In this document: positions 1 through 5,841 of the stretch, piece by piece
Layout of the letters: every line of letters begins with the position of its first letter
Position numbering within the stretch: position 1 is the stretch's first letter
Assembly (NCBI GenBank): GCA_016301965.1
Contig: JAEDOO010000062.1
Coordinates: 1-9,865 of the forward strand
Reading direction: 5' to 3'
DNA length: 9,865 nt
Source of the DNA: Lachnospiraceae bacterium
Lineage (GTDB): Bacteria; Bacillota; Clostridia; Lachnospirales; Lachnospiraceae
Notes under the pieces: model-generated
Told to the model about the DNA's origin: nothing
The model's input: the letters and a program-made list of their open reading frames with translations, nothing else
Databases searched by the model: none
Position numbers and translations under genes: made by a program

Positions 1-8
1 ATCTTATT

Positions 9-14
9 CTCCTC
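9..14 (-). promoter_or_regulatory. RBS of a gene starting beyond the left edge
   Basis: On the minus strand this reads GAGGAG and is followed by eight bases that run to the window edge. A minus-strand gene therefore probably has its start codon at or just beyond position 1. None of its coding sequence is visible, so the product cannot be named. The minus-strand terminator at 115-145 lies upstream of it, which suggests it is transcribed separately from the small unit to the right. I found no convincing promoter between 15 and 114. Confidence 0.4.
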
Positions 15-114
15 TTTTTCTATACTTTATTCAGGAATTGCCCGTAAGCTTACCGACAATTCATATTTCGCTGTTTTTCTACATTTTCTATAGGCTTACT
101 ATGTTTTATCCCGT

Positions 115-145
115 AAAAAAATGCCCGTCTGTATACTCCCGGGCA
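115..145 (-). terminator. Intrinsic terminator of the small minus-strand unit
   Basis: On the minus strand TGCCCG (145-140) pairs with CGGGCA (127-122) across a 12-base loop, and seven U follow directly (121-115). An alternative stem uses AAATGCC just upstream with GGCATTT, overlapping the U run. The direction fits termination of a transcript begun at the promoter at 324-352. Confidence 0.75.
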
Positions 146-185
146 AATGGCATTTACTTTATCATCACAAAAGCAATAAGGCACA

Positions 186-290
186 TCACAAAACAGCAGC
201 GAAGTACCTGGCCATCTCACATGTCCGGGAGCTGTGCATTCGCCAACAACAATACATACCCATATCTGTCATACAGCATTCTCTTCGCAT
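186..290 (-). CDS. Candidate 34-aa Cys/Met-rich small protein
   Basis: No family is recognised. The frame begins at an ATG (290-288) nine bases after a perfect AGGAGG (305-300 on the minus strand) and ends in TGA at 188-186. The peptide begins MRRECCMTDMGMYCCW and ends EMARYFAAVL; it has five Cys (two CC pairs) and six Met in 34 residues. It has no obvious signal peptide or membrane segment. It sits between a perfect TTGACA-N17-TATAAT promoter and a U-tailed terminator, so the whole transcript would be about 200 nt. Metal or redox binding is one speculation from composition only. The alternatives are a leader peptide, a small RNA whose RBS-like run is incidental, or the overlapping frame starting at the ATG 11 bases downstream (20 codons, beginning MLYDRYGYVLLL). 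The signals are strong; the coding assignment is moderate. Confidence 0.5.
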   Translation of the reverse strand: MRRECCMTDMGMYCCWRMHSSRTCEMARYFAAVL

Positions 291-323
291 ATCCTGTTTC
301 CTCCTTTCTTTGGTATGTCTGGA

Positions 324-352
324 ATTATATGACTTTATTCCTAGTATGTCAA
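324..352 (-). promoter_or_regulatory. Perfect consensus sigma-A promoter
   Basis: On the minus strand TTGACA (352-347) is separated by exactly 17 bases from TATAAT (329-324). Both hexamers match consensus fully. The expected start point is near 317, about 12 bases before the AGGAGG of the small ORF at 186-290. It is the strongest promoter in the window on paper. Confidence 0.85.
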
Positions 353-405
353 TAGGTTTTATATGCTTTTATAGCCGTACAATACGACGGTTTCCGGATA
401 TTCAC

Positions 406-450
406 AAAAAAAGCATGGAACAAATATCGTTGAAATCATATATTTGTTCC
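406..450 (-). terminator. Terminator after the hydrolase gene
   Basis: On the minus strand GGAACAAATAT (450-440) and ATATTTGTTCC (427-417) form a perfect 11-bp stem with a 12-base loop. It is followed by ATGC and seven U (412-406). It lies 12 bases after the hydrolase stop codon and so likely ends the crcB-hydrolase transcript. The stem is AT-rich and the U run is offset by four bases, so efficiency is uncertain. Confidence 0.7.
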
Positions 451-462
451 AGCTTGCTCATA

Positions 463-1014
463 TTATTTATTCAGATATTTCTCTGTTATCTCCAAAACCT
501 TCTGCAGATTGGCCAGATCCATCAGCGTATGGCCGGTTTCAAGGGAATGATTTCCGCCCTCAATCACTTGCAGCCAAATCCCTGCCGACACACACAAATC
601 TACGATTTTTCCCGGATGCACCCAGGGATCAGCTGTCCCGGTAAAGGCTATACCGTTTTGAGGAGCAAACAAAAACGTTTCCTCCAGAGGTGTGTAGAAA
701 ACATTTTTACAGCAGATCCCGTGTTTTCGGGCATAAGCTGCCGCCACCACCGTGCCGATACTCTTGGAAATAAAAACGATTTCCTCATATTTTGGAAAAT
801 CCACTTCCTGCAGCTGCATTTCTGCCTGCTCATAAATTTCCATAAACACTTTCTGCATCTTTTCCTGGTTACCCCGGATATTTCTCTCAGCTGTGCTGTA
901 AATGACGTTGATTCTCTCCTGCCAGCCACACTCCACTGCTGCTTTCGCAGAGTAATACAAAAGCGGCTTGTCCACATGATAGCCGATTCCCGGAAACACT
1001 ACTGCAAGCTTCAT
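463..1014 (-). CDS. Small alpha/beta hydrolase-fold protein
   Basis: A 183-aa cytoplasmic protein with alpha/beta hydrolase features. It has an N-terminal beta strand (LAVVFPGIGY, residues 3-12) and a nucleophile elbow SKSIGT at 83-88 with Ser85 as likely nucleophile; the usual first Gly of GXSXG is Ser. The likely acid is Asp129 in GTADPW and the likely base His156 in GGNHSLE. Together these give a complete Ser-Asp-His triad in the right order. It is short for the fold, with little room for a lid domain, so an esterase, thioesterase or peptidase-like role on a small substrate is plausible but unproven. The start follows an AAAGGA site. It lies 51 bases downstream of crcB on the same strand, so co-transcription is likely, and a terminator follows. 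Nothing in the sequence links it chemically to fluoride. Confidence 0.8.
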   Translation of the reverse strand: MKLAVVFPGIGYHVDKPLLYYSAKAAVECGWQERINVIYSTAERNIRGNQEKMQKVFMEIYEQAEMQLQEVDFPKYEEIVFISKSIGTVVAAAYARKHGICCKNVFYTPLEETFLFAPQNGIAFTGTADPWVHPGKIVDLCVSAGIWLQVIEGGNHSLETGHTLMDLANLQKVLEITEKYLNK

Positions 1015-1065
1015 TTTTTCGTCCTTTCTTTACTGAATGTATAATGCAAAACAGCTGCTTTAACT

Positions 1066-1434
1066 TTACCTGCACAGGTACTGGGCCGCAATTACCGCCA
1101 ATACACCGCAGACTACGCTGAGAACCACATAGGCTATGGCTGTCATAAAAGAGCCTGCGCGAAGCAGTTCCCCTGTTTCCAGAGAAAATGTGGAAAAAGT
1201 TGTAAATCCGCCGCAGATCCCTGCTTTCAGAAACAAAACAAGCCTGGGGTTCAGATCGCTGTTTTTGAGTGCCAGTGCCGCGATACAGCCGATGGCAAAT
1301 GCACCGATCACATTGATCATAAACGTCGTTACCGGAAATCCCGCCGGATTTTTTACCGGAAGCTTTCCCATCAGAAAGCGAAGTACGGCACCGATAAAAC
1401 CGCCGCAGCCCACAAAGAAACAATCCAACATCAT
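1066..1434 (-). CDS. crcB: Fluoride channel CrcB/Fluc
   Basis: A 122-aa, four-helix membrane protein of the Fluc/CrcB family, which exports fluoride passively as a dual-topology dimer. The family signature GGFTTFSTFS is at residues 75-84, carrying the Phe residues that line the pore and the region that binds the central sodium ion. Conserved Arg19 (GAVLRF) and Asn41 (TFMINVIGAF) are present, and full length matches the family. AGGAGG lies just upstream; either of two adjacent ATG codons (1434 or 1431) could be used. Many Firmicutes carry two adjacent crcB genes forming a heterodimer, but only one is here, so this one would form a homodimer or have its partner elsewhere. Upstream at 122 bases is the DUF3786 gene and downstream the hydrolase. 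I could not find a fluoride riboswitch in the leader. Confidence 0.93.
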   Translation of the reverse strand: MMLDCFFVGCGGFIGAVLRFLMGKLPVKNPAGFPVTTFMINVIGAFAIGCIAALALKNSDLNPRLVLFLKAGICGGFTTFSTFSLETGELLRAGSFMTAIAYVVLSVVCGVLAVIAAQYLCR

Positions 1435-1556
1435 TTTATCCTCCTGAAAAAATCTCCTTCAGATGGCGTATTCTTTATTTCAGCCAATCATAGCAGCACA
1501 CAATATTTCCTGCATATCTATTATATTTTTTACATTTTTTCTTCCGCAGATCATCT

Positions 1557-2201
1557 TTATATTCCGATCATTTCCAGCAGGTCTGCCACAATGCAGCCGG
1601 AAGTCTCAAAATGAATATAATCCGTCGCATGTTCATCAAACATCACCTGTACCTGCGCCGGAAAATCCTCATCCGCGTCCCAGAACACCAGCTGTATTTC
1701 CATGAAAGGAAATGCAGCAAACTGATAGGCTACGTCCCCTTTATCCTGCTTTCTGCCGCCGATTTTTTCACAAGCCTGCGCCAGCTCTTTGCACCGCCCG
1801 GTCCATACTTTCGCAAAAGGCGTCAACAAAGGATCCGCAAGCCTTGTGCTTCTGGAAACCACCCGGTCCAGCTTTTCATTTGGCACCCAGATACCGGAGC
1901 ATATCGGCATATCCACTGTATATTTCATCACATGATAGATGGCCATGGATTCGTTGAAATACAGTTCATCTGTCCAGCCTTTTTCTGTCTCTTTTTCCAG
2001 CTGTCCCTCCTTCAAACACATTCTGTACTGCGTCTGAAAATACGGCACATATATGTATTTCTCATCATACGTAAGATGCAGGATACCCGCGATCCTTTTG
2101 GGATCGTACCCGGCAAATTCCTGATGCCACTGTTCGCACAGCGCTTCACATTCTACAAAAGGTACTCCTTTATTCTGAAATGCGTGATAATTTACACTCA
2201 T
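1557..2201 (-). CDS. DUF3786 domain protein
   Basis: A 214-aa soluble protein that I recognise as the DUF3786 family of anaerobic bacteria; its function is unknown. The clearest family-like part is the C-terminal stretch at residues 168-214, with LVFWDADEDFPAQVQVMFD followed by TDYIHFETSGCIVADLLEMI. A second conserved-looking block is at 79-104 (ELYFNESMAIYHVMKY onward). It has no signal peptide or membrane helix and scattered Cys (18, 22, 62, 101, 144, 203) without a clear Fe-S spacing. The start is supported by GGAGGAG ending seven bases upstream. It is the first gene of the minus-strand group containing crcB and the hydrolase, but the 122-base gap makes co-transcription uncertain. A candidate promoter lies at 2286-2314. 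Confidence 0.75.
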   Translation of the reverse strand: MSVNYHAFQNKGVPFVECEALCEQWHQEFAGYDPKRIAGILHLTYDEKYIYVPYFQTQYRMCLKEGQLEKETEKGWTDELYFNESMAIYHVMKYTVDMPICSGIWVPNEKLDRVVSRSTRLADPLLTPFAKVWTGRCKELAQACEKIGGRKQDKGDVAYQFAAFPFMEIQLVFWDADEDFPAQVQVMFDEHATDYIHFETSGCIVADLLEMIGI

Positions 2202-2285
2202 AGTCTCTCCTCCGCCAGAAGCCGCCGGACATTATCGTTTTGTCTACGCAGACTGCCCCACAACATATTCTTTTCACTATGAAGT

Positions 2286-2314
2286 ATCATACCTATTCTT
2301 ATCACAAGATGCAA
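2286..2314 (-). promoter_or_regulatory. Candidate promoter for the DUF3786 gene
   Basis: On the minus strand TTGCAT (2314-2309), 17 bases, then TATGAT (2291-2286). The -10 matches consensus at five of six positions and the -35 at three of six. It would give a leader of about 78 bases. The -35 abuts the left arm of the repeat at 2317-2352. Confidence 0.45.
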
Positions 2315-2316
2315 GT

Positions 2317-2352
2317 AGTTACTGTTCACTGGCAAGCCAGTAAACAGTAACT
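2317..2352. repeat. 17-bp inverted repeat (hairpin 1 of a palindromic cluster)
   Basis: The left arm 2317-2333 (AGTTACTGTTCACTGGC) and right arm 2336-2352 (GCCAGTAAACAGTAACT) are complementary except for one C-A mismatch, with AA between them. There is no U run on either side, so it is not a typical terminator. The CAGTAACT of the right arm recurs at 2454-2461, where it could pair with the same left arm instead, enclosing the whole 150-base cluster. Confidence 0.85.
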
Positions 2353-2398
2353 TTCGCAGGCTTATTTAAAGTTTTGCTTCGCAAAAGAAGCCTGCGAA
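2353..2398. repeat. Nested inverted repeat (hairpin 2)
   Basis: TTCGCAGGCTT (2353-2363) pairs perfectly with AAGCCTGCGAA (2388-2398). Inside it, TTTTGC (2372-2377) pairs with GCAAAA (2381-2386) across TTC. It follows hairpin 1 without a gap. No terminator tail is seen. Confidence 0.8.
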
Positions 2399-2445
2399 CA
2401 CCTGAATCACGTTCTTACGCCGCCATACAGCAAGTGTATGGCGGC
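2398..2445. repeat. Dispersed repeat copy A with hairpin 3
   Basis: The segment 2398-2436, beginning ACACCTGAATCACGTTCTT, closely matches 7996-8033 in the same orientation, with the shared 3' end CAGCAAGTG. In this copy the second half also forms a perfect 10-bp stem, GCCGCCATAC (2419-2428) with GTATGGCGGC (2436-2445), flanked by ATCAC (2406-2410) and GTGAT (2449-2453). It lies in the non-coding gap between the divergent DUF3786 and exporter genes. Confidence 0.7.
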
Positions 2446-2485
2446 TGTGTGATCAGTAACTGCAAGTATTCCTATCAAAAGAAAA

Positions 2486-2503
2486 AGGACAATATATTGT
2501 CCT
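2486..2503. promoter_or_regulatory. 18-bp perfect palindrome, candidate operator
   Basis: AGGACAATATATTGTCCT is a perfect 18-bp palindrome 67 bases before the exporter start codon at 2571. A dyad of this size next to a gene start is typical of an operator for a dimeric regulator, but I cannot assign the regulator. As RNA it could only fold with very few loop bases, which favours a DNA site. Confidence 0.55.
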
Positions 2504-2570
2504 GCTGAAAAGAATGAGTTATACTGAAACGAACGAAAACTGCTGCGATATGCTAAAGGAGAAAACGGCC

Positions 2571-3329
2571 ATGCAGCCTATAACACAATATCTTCCTATT
2601 TTTCTTGATATGGGAGATGAACTGCTCTCCAGCGGAGCGGAAATTTTCCGCGTGGAGGATACCTTGAACCGCATGGGTTACGCCTGCGGAGCCGTTCACA
2701 TGAATGTATTTGTCATTACCTCCAGTATTGTCATTACTATGGAGTGTCCTGATGGCAATGCCCGCACTCAGACCAAAAGGGTACGCGGAAACGGCGGGAA
2801 TGATTTCACCAAGCTGGAAAAACTGAATGATCTGAGCCGGAGTTTCTGCAGCCAGCCATGTTCCCCGACAGATCTGCGTCAACGTTTGAAAGAAATATCC
2901 CATACCCGCCCGACGCCATTTGAGCAGCTGGCCGGAAGCATTCTTGCCGCCTCCAGCTTTGCTATCTTTTTTGGCGGCAATCTTAAAGACGGACTGTTTG
3001 CCGGACTTGCTGCCGTGCTGATCCGGCTGCTGCACAAATTCGTCCGTCCTGTATGTATGAACGAAGTTACTTTTCAATTTGTGGCATCTTTTTTAACCGG
3101 ATGCTTTATCTGCGCCGGCTGCCGACTGCTTCCTTTTCTCCATATGGACAAGGTCATGATCGGCGATATCATGCTGCTGATTCCGGGACTGATGACCACC
3201 AATGCCATCCGGGATATCCTGATCGGGGATACGATCTCGGGTGTAATGCGTTTTATTGAGGCTATCCTGCTGGCGGCCATTCTGGCGCTGGGCTTTATCG
3301 GAGCCATCTGTTTATTCAGGAGATTTTAA
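2571..3329 (+). CDS. Threonine/serine exporter, large component (YjjP-like)
   Basis: A 252-aa inner-membrane protein of the ThrE family (YjjP-like, DUF1212 domain), which exports threonine/serine-type amino acids or, in enterobacteria, succinate. The soluble N-terminal half holds GDELLSSGAEIFRVEDT (residues 15-31). The membrane half has about five hydrophobic segments near 120-138, 140-158, 166-185, 196-210 and 228-248. The signature DIMLLIPGLMTTNAIRDIL at 199-217, continuing to GDTISGVMR, is family-typical. I chose the ATG at 2571 because AAAGGAG ends nine bases before it; an in-frame ATG at 2514 lacks an RBS and would add 19 residues unlike the family. The next gene starts four bases after the stop, and the two together form the split ThrE transporter. 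No clear sigma-A promoter was found; an 18-bp palindrome lies upstream. Confidence 0.9.
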   Translation: MQPITQYLPIFLDMGDELLSSGAEIFRVEDTLNRMGYACGAVHMNVFVITSSIVITMECPDGNARTQTKRVRGNGGNDFTKLEKLNDLSRSFCSQPCSPTDLRQRLKEISHTRPTPFEQLAGSILAASSFAIFFGGNLKDGLFAGLAAVLIRLLHKFVRPVCMNEVTFQFVASFLTGCFICAGCRLLPFLHMDKVMIGDIMLLIPGLMTTNAIRDILIGDTISGVMRFIEAILLAAILALGFIGAICLFRRF

Positions 3330-3332
3330 GTC

Positions 3333-3770
3333 ATGATCGTACAATTACTTACCGGAGCTTTAGGATCTGTGGGCTTTGGCATGCTGTTTCATATAAAACC
3401 AAAATATCTGCCGCTGGCCGCTCTGGGCGGTTTCTGGGGCTGGCTGGTCTTTCTTCTCTGCCGGGATATGTGGAGCGGCGTATTTTTCCCCACGCTGGCG
3501 GCAGGCTTTGCGGTGGATGTGTACGCAGAGATCCTGGCCCGGGTATGTCGGGAGACCTCCACGTCCTTTTTCGTTACCTCGGTGATTCCTCTGATCCCCG
3601 GAAGTACGCTGTATTACTGCATGAGCAGTATCGTGGAAGGGGATATGCTGACCGCATGGCAGTACGGGCGGGATACGTTTCTGTATGCTCTGGGTATTGC
3701 GGCGGGGATGAGTATCGCGTGGGCCATATGTTATTTTACAAGAAAAATCCACGAATCAAAAACAGCATAA
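3333..3770 (+). CDS. Threonine/serine exporter, small component (YjjB-like)
   Basis: A 145-aa membrane protein of the ThrE_2/YjjB family (DUF3815), the smaller partner of the upstream exporter gene. It has about four hydrophobic segments (near 4-20, 25-43, 50-70 and 115-136) and the family motif SVIPLIPGSTLYYCMSSIVEGD at 83-104. In Corynebacterium ThrE these two parts are one polypeptide; here they are separate, as in E. coli YjjP/YjjB. AGGAGA precedes the ATG, which begins three bases after the upstream stop codon, so translation is probably coupled. The terminator at 3780-3820 ends the operon. Confidence 0.9.
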   Translation: MIVQLLTGALGSVGFGMLFHIKPKYLPLAALGGFWGWLVFLLCRDMWSGVFFPTLAAGFAVDVYAEILARVCRETSTSFFVTSVIPLIPGSTLYYCMSSIVEGDMLTAWQYGRDTFLYALGIAAGMSIAWAICYFTRKIHESKTA

Positions 3771-3779
3771 AATGAGATG

Positions 3780-3820
3780 CCTCGCCCCATGTTTTATTTT
3801 CAGTGATGGGGCGAGGTTTT
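3780..3820 (+). terminator. Intrinsic terminator of the exporter operon
   Basis: CCTCGCCCCAT (3780-3790) pairs perfectly with ATGGGGCGAGG (3806-3816), a GC-rich 11-bp stem, followed by TTTTA. It lies ten bases after the YjjB-like stop. On the minus strand the stem lacks a good U run, so it may stop anti-sigma transcripts only weakly. Confidence 0.88.
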
Positions 3821-3926
3821 ATTGCCGTGCATATCAATAAATGGTCCAGTGGATCATTTTTGATTCTTTCTGTATGAATACCTTTTATTTCTTTATCCTT
3901 TTTTCAACAGTGTTTTAATTCTGTCA

Positions 3927-5090
3927 CTACTCTTCCGAAAAAGATACCGTTTCATAATAAACAGCTCTTTCCTCATACATCTTTCGATATCCCTTTTCCT
4001 CTGTTGGACGGTATCCCTTGATTTCATCCATATACTCATAATAATCAAATACATAAATCGTAATTTCAGACACATCATGATAAGAAACCGGCAAATTATC
4101 CAGAGTATCGCAACCGTTCACCGCCCCCAGCATTGGATTTCCGTCAGCATCCAATGCCGTAATCAGGTAATCCGATGCTTTCGCATGATCGTATTCCAGA
4201 TTTATATCAAAAGGAGTCTTGATGACGGTAATCTCACCAATATCACACTGCGTTGCCCGATTAACTTTTTTTGTTACCACATTCGTATGATCTACCGTCA
4301 CATCAATGGAATATTTCCACTGGCCGTCAAACGACCATTCTCCGCCTTCCACCGATCCCATGATTTTCTGCACCATAAAATCCAGCTTAAATTTTTCCGG
4401 AGGATTTTGAGGAAGATCGATTCGTAAAACACCGGCATACGTATTTTTATCCAACAGCTTTCCGCTTAACTCATGCCACAGAAATTCTTCATCCTCTTTA
4501 TCCACATAAGAGAAATCCAGATCCGATCCCATGACATATAAAATCGAAGACTCTCCCTGCATATATGTTTCTGGTATCGGATTTTCTGTACGAATTACCA
4601 GACTGATATATACTGTTTTTTCATGGCAGTATACTTCTGAAAGAGATAAGGTAACACCATTTTCAGTCTGACTGTACAGGTTGTCTGTATCCGCTTTCTC
4701 GCTGCCCGTTATTTCCGAAGAATTCTCTGTGTTCTCCCCACCATCTTTATTTTCGTCCAAAGGTCTGGCATATCCACTGTAATCCCCATAAAAGCTAAAG
4801 GATCTGCCAAGCTTCTCAAACACATGCCCCATCAACGGAATATTTTCCGCCAGCACAGGATTTATCACGCAGATTCCACTGAAGATGATCATAACTGTCG
4901 CTGCGGCAGCAGCAAATTTCATCACATAATGCCCTTTGTGCCGTTTTGTCCTTATATCATTATGTATGATATTTCTGGCCTGCCTCTTAGCCTGACGAAC
5001 CGCTTCCGGTATTTCCACAGGTTCCTGAAAAATATGCCTGATTTCTTCATCAAAATCCTTTTCCTGATCCATATGCCATTTCTTATTCAT
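3927..5090 (-). CDS. DUF4179 membrane anti-sigma factor
   Basis: A 387-aa single-pass membrane protein, the probable anti-sigma factor for the ECF sigma encoded just upstream. Residues 1-55 are cytoplasmic, charged and helical and would bind the sigma factor. A membrane segment spans about 57-80 (FAAAAATVMIIFSGICVIN). The conserved start of DUF4179 follows (NPVLAENIPLMGHVFEKL, 77-94). An acidic linker rich in Glu, Asn and Ser (about 111-140) leads to an extracellular beta-rich region to the C-terminus. Its start overlaps the sigma stop codon by eight bases, with AAGGAGAG just upstream, indicating coupled expression. By analogy with the RsiV/RsiX-type systems of Bacillus, an outside signal would release the sigma factor. 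The signal cannot be read from sequence, and no lysozyme-binding RsiV signature was identified. No strong terminator of its own is visible. Confidence 0.85.
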   Translation of the reverse strand: MNKKWHMDQEKDFDEEIRHIFQEPVEIPEAVRQAKRQARNIIHNDIRTKRHKGHYVMKFAAAAATVMIIFSGICVINPVLAENIPLMGHVFEKLGRSFSFYGDYSGYARPLDENKDGGENTENSSEITGSEKADTDNLYSQTENGVTLSLSEVYCHEKTVYISLVIRTENPIPETYMQGESSILYVMGSDLDFSYVDKEDEEFLWHELSGKLLDKNTYAGVLRIDLPQNPPEKFKLDFMVQKIMGSVEGGEWSFDGQWKYSIDVTVDHTNVVTKKVNRATQCDIGEITVIKTPFDINLEYDHAKASDYLITALDADGNPMLGAVNGCDTLDNLPVSYHDVSEITIYVFDYYEYMDEIKGYRPTEEKGYRKMYEERAVYYETVSFSEE

Positions 5091-5577
5091 ACAACCCTCT
5101 CCTTATCTTCTCCCTGGCTCTTGAAAGCCGCGTCTTTACAGTATTTACATTCATCTCCAGAAGTTCTGCAATTTCCGAAACCTTAAACTCATCTGCATAA
5201 TACAGTGTCAAAAGCAAACGATCTTCTTCATCCACCATATTCAACAATTCCTTAAACCCGGAATCAGCGTCATAAGAATCCTCCACCGGCATTTCCGGCA
5301 AATCATCTCCGAAGGTGAGCAGCCTTTGCCGCTGTTTTCGGATCTGCAAACAATTATTGATCAGAATCCGCATCATCCATGTCTTAAAAAACTCCGGTCT
5401 GCGAAGAGTATGAAGACTTTCGAACCCCTTCACGATCGTTTCCTGCAGCGCATCTGCCACATCCTCCTCATTCCGCAAGATGGTCCATGCAGTCTTATAC
5501 ATAGACTGCGTGTTTTCTTCAATCAGCTCCATGAATGCATCCGTATCCGGTTTTCGCTTTCTTCTGTACAGCTGCAT
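5083..5577 (-). CDS. ECF-type RNA polymerase sigma factor
   Basis: A 164-aa sigma-70 family factor of the extracytoplasmic function type, with only regions 2 and 4. Region 2 spans about residues 15-82 and includes NEEDVADALQETIVKGFESL (36-55), which contacts the -10 element and core polymerase, and FKTWMMRILINNC (64-76). Region 4 spans about 108-160 with a helix-turn-helix FKVSEIAELLEMNVNTVKTRLSRAR (131-155) that reads the -35 element. A perfect AGGAGG lies eight bases before the ATG. The overlapping downstream gene is its likely membrane-bound anti-sigma factor. The upstream element at 5636-5664 suggests it drives its own operon. The subgroup resembles the ECF types linked to DUF4179 proteins, such as B. 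subtilis SigV-like factors. Confidence 0.93.
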   Translation of the reverse strand: MQLYRRKRKPDTDAFMELIEENTQSMYKTAWTILRNEEDVADALQETIVKGFESLHTLRRPEFFKTWMMRILINNCLQIRKQRQRLLTFGDDLPEMPVEDSYDADSGFKELLNMVDEEDRLLLTLYYADEFKVSEIAELLEMNVNTVKTRLSRAREKIRRGLYE

Positions 5578-5635
5578 GTATATTTCCTCCTGTTACGTCC
5601 GGCATTTCATTCGAATGTATGGCCTTTACACCTAT

Positions 5636-5664
5636 TAGATAAAGAAACGGTAAAAATGGTTTCA
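5636..5664 (-). promoter_or_regulatory. Candidate ECF-type autoregulatory promoter
   Basis: On the minus strand TGAAAC (5664-5659) is followed after 17 bases by TATCTA (5641-5636). TGAAAC is the -35 recognised by Bacillus ECF factors such as SigV, SigX and SigW. The -10 shares the TC core but lacks the CG of the usual CGTC, so it may instead be a hybrid or a sigma-A -10. It lies about 58 bases before the sigma start codon. Confidence 0.45.
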
Positions 5665-5737
5665 CCAATTCAAATATTTATGGAAATTATGTAATTTTTT
5701 CAATCATCTATGCCGTATATTTTACAAAGCATCTGAT

Positions 5738-5772
5738 AAATAAAATAGGCAGCTATTTTTCGTAGCTGCCTA
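5738..5772 (-). terminator. Intrinsic terminator of the MarR-citrate synthase group
   Basis: On the minus strand TAGGCAGCTA (5772-5763) and TAGCTGCCTA (5755-5746) form a perfect 10-bp stem with a 7-base loop, followed by TTTTATTT. It lies 70 bases after the stop codon of the 76-aa ORF and separates this group from the sigma-factor operon. The 3' leader in between (5773-5841) holds no ORF that I can support. Confidence 0.82.
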
Positions 5773-5841
5773 CCCGCCAATGGAATATTTGGATTCAGGC
5801 GTTACCCTTGCCTTCCTACGGTCATTTTTATTATCCTCATT

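Noticed and set aside
121..1044. 307-codon open frame on the plus strand
   Set aside because: It runs antisense across the hydrolase, the small-ORF unit and two terminators, has no RBS, and its product has no family features.
1435..1556. Possible fluoride riboswitch before crcB
   Set aside because: A GATGGCGTATTC string resembling part of the motif is on the plus strand, opposite to crcB, and the remaining conserved elements are missing.
1611..2282. 223-codon open frame on the plus strand
   Set aside because: It is antisense to the DUF3786 gene, with no RBS or domain; the minus-strand gene has both an RBS and a family match.
2353..2445. Hairpins read as terminators for flanking genes
   Set aside because: Neither strand has a U run after the stems, and the flanking genes diverge, so no transcript needs to end here.
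3842..3856. TGGTCCAGTGGATCA dyad downstream of the anti-sigma gene
   Set aside because: It is short, needs a G-U pair and has a one-base loop; it lies between convergent genes where an operator is unlikely. The 3821-3926 gap otherwise shows nothing I can support.
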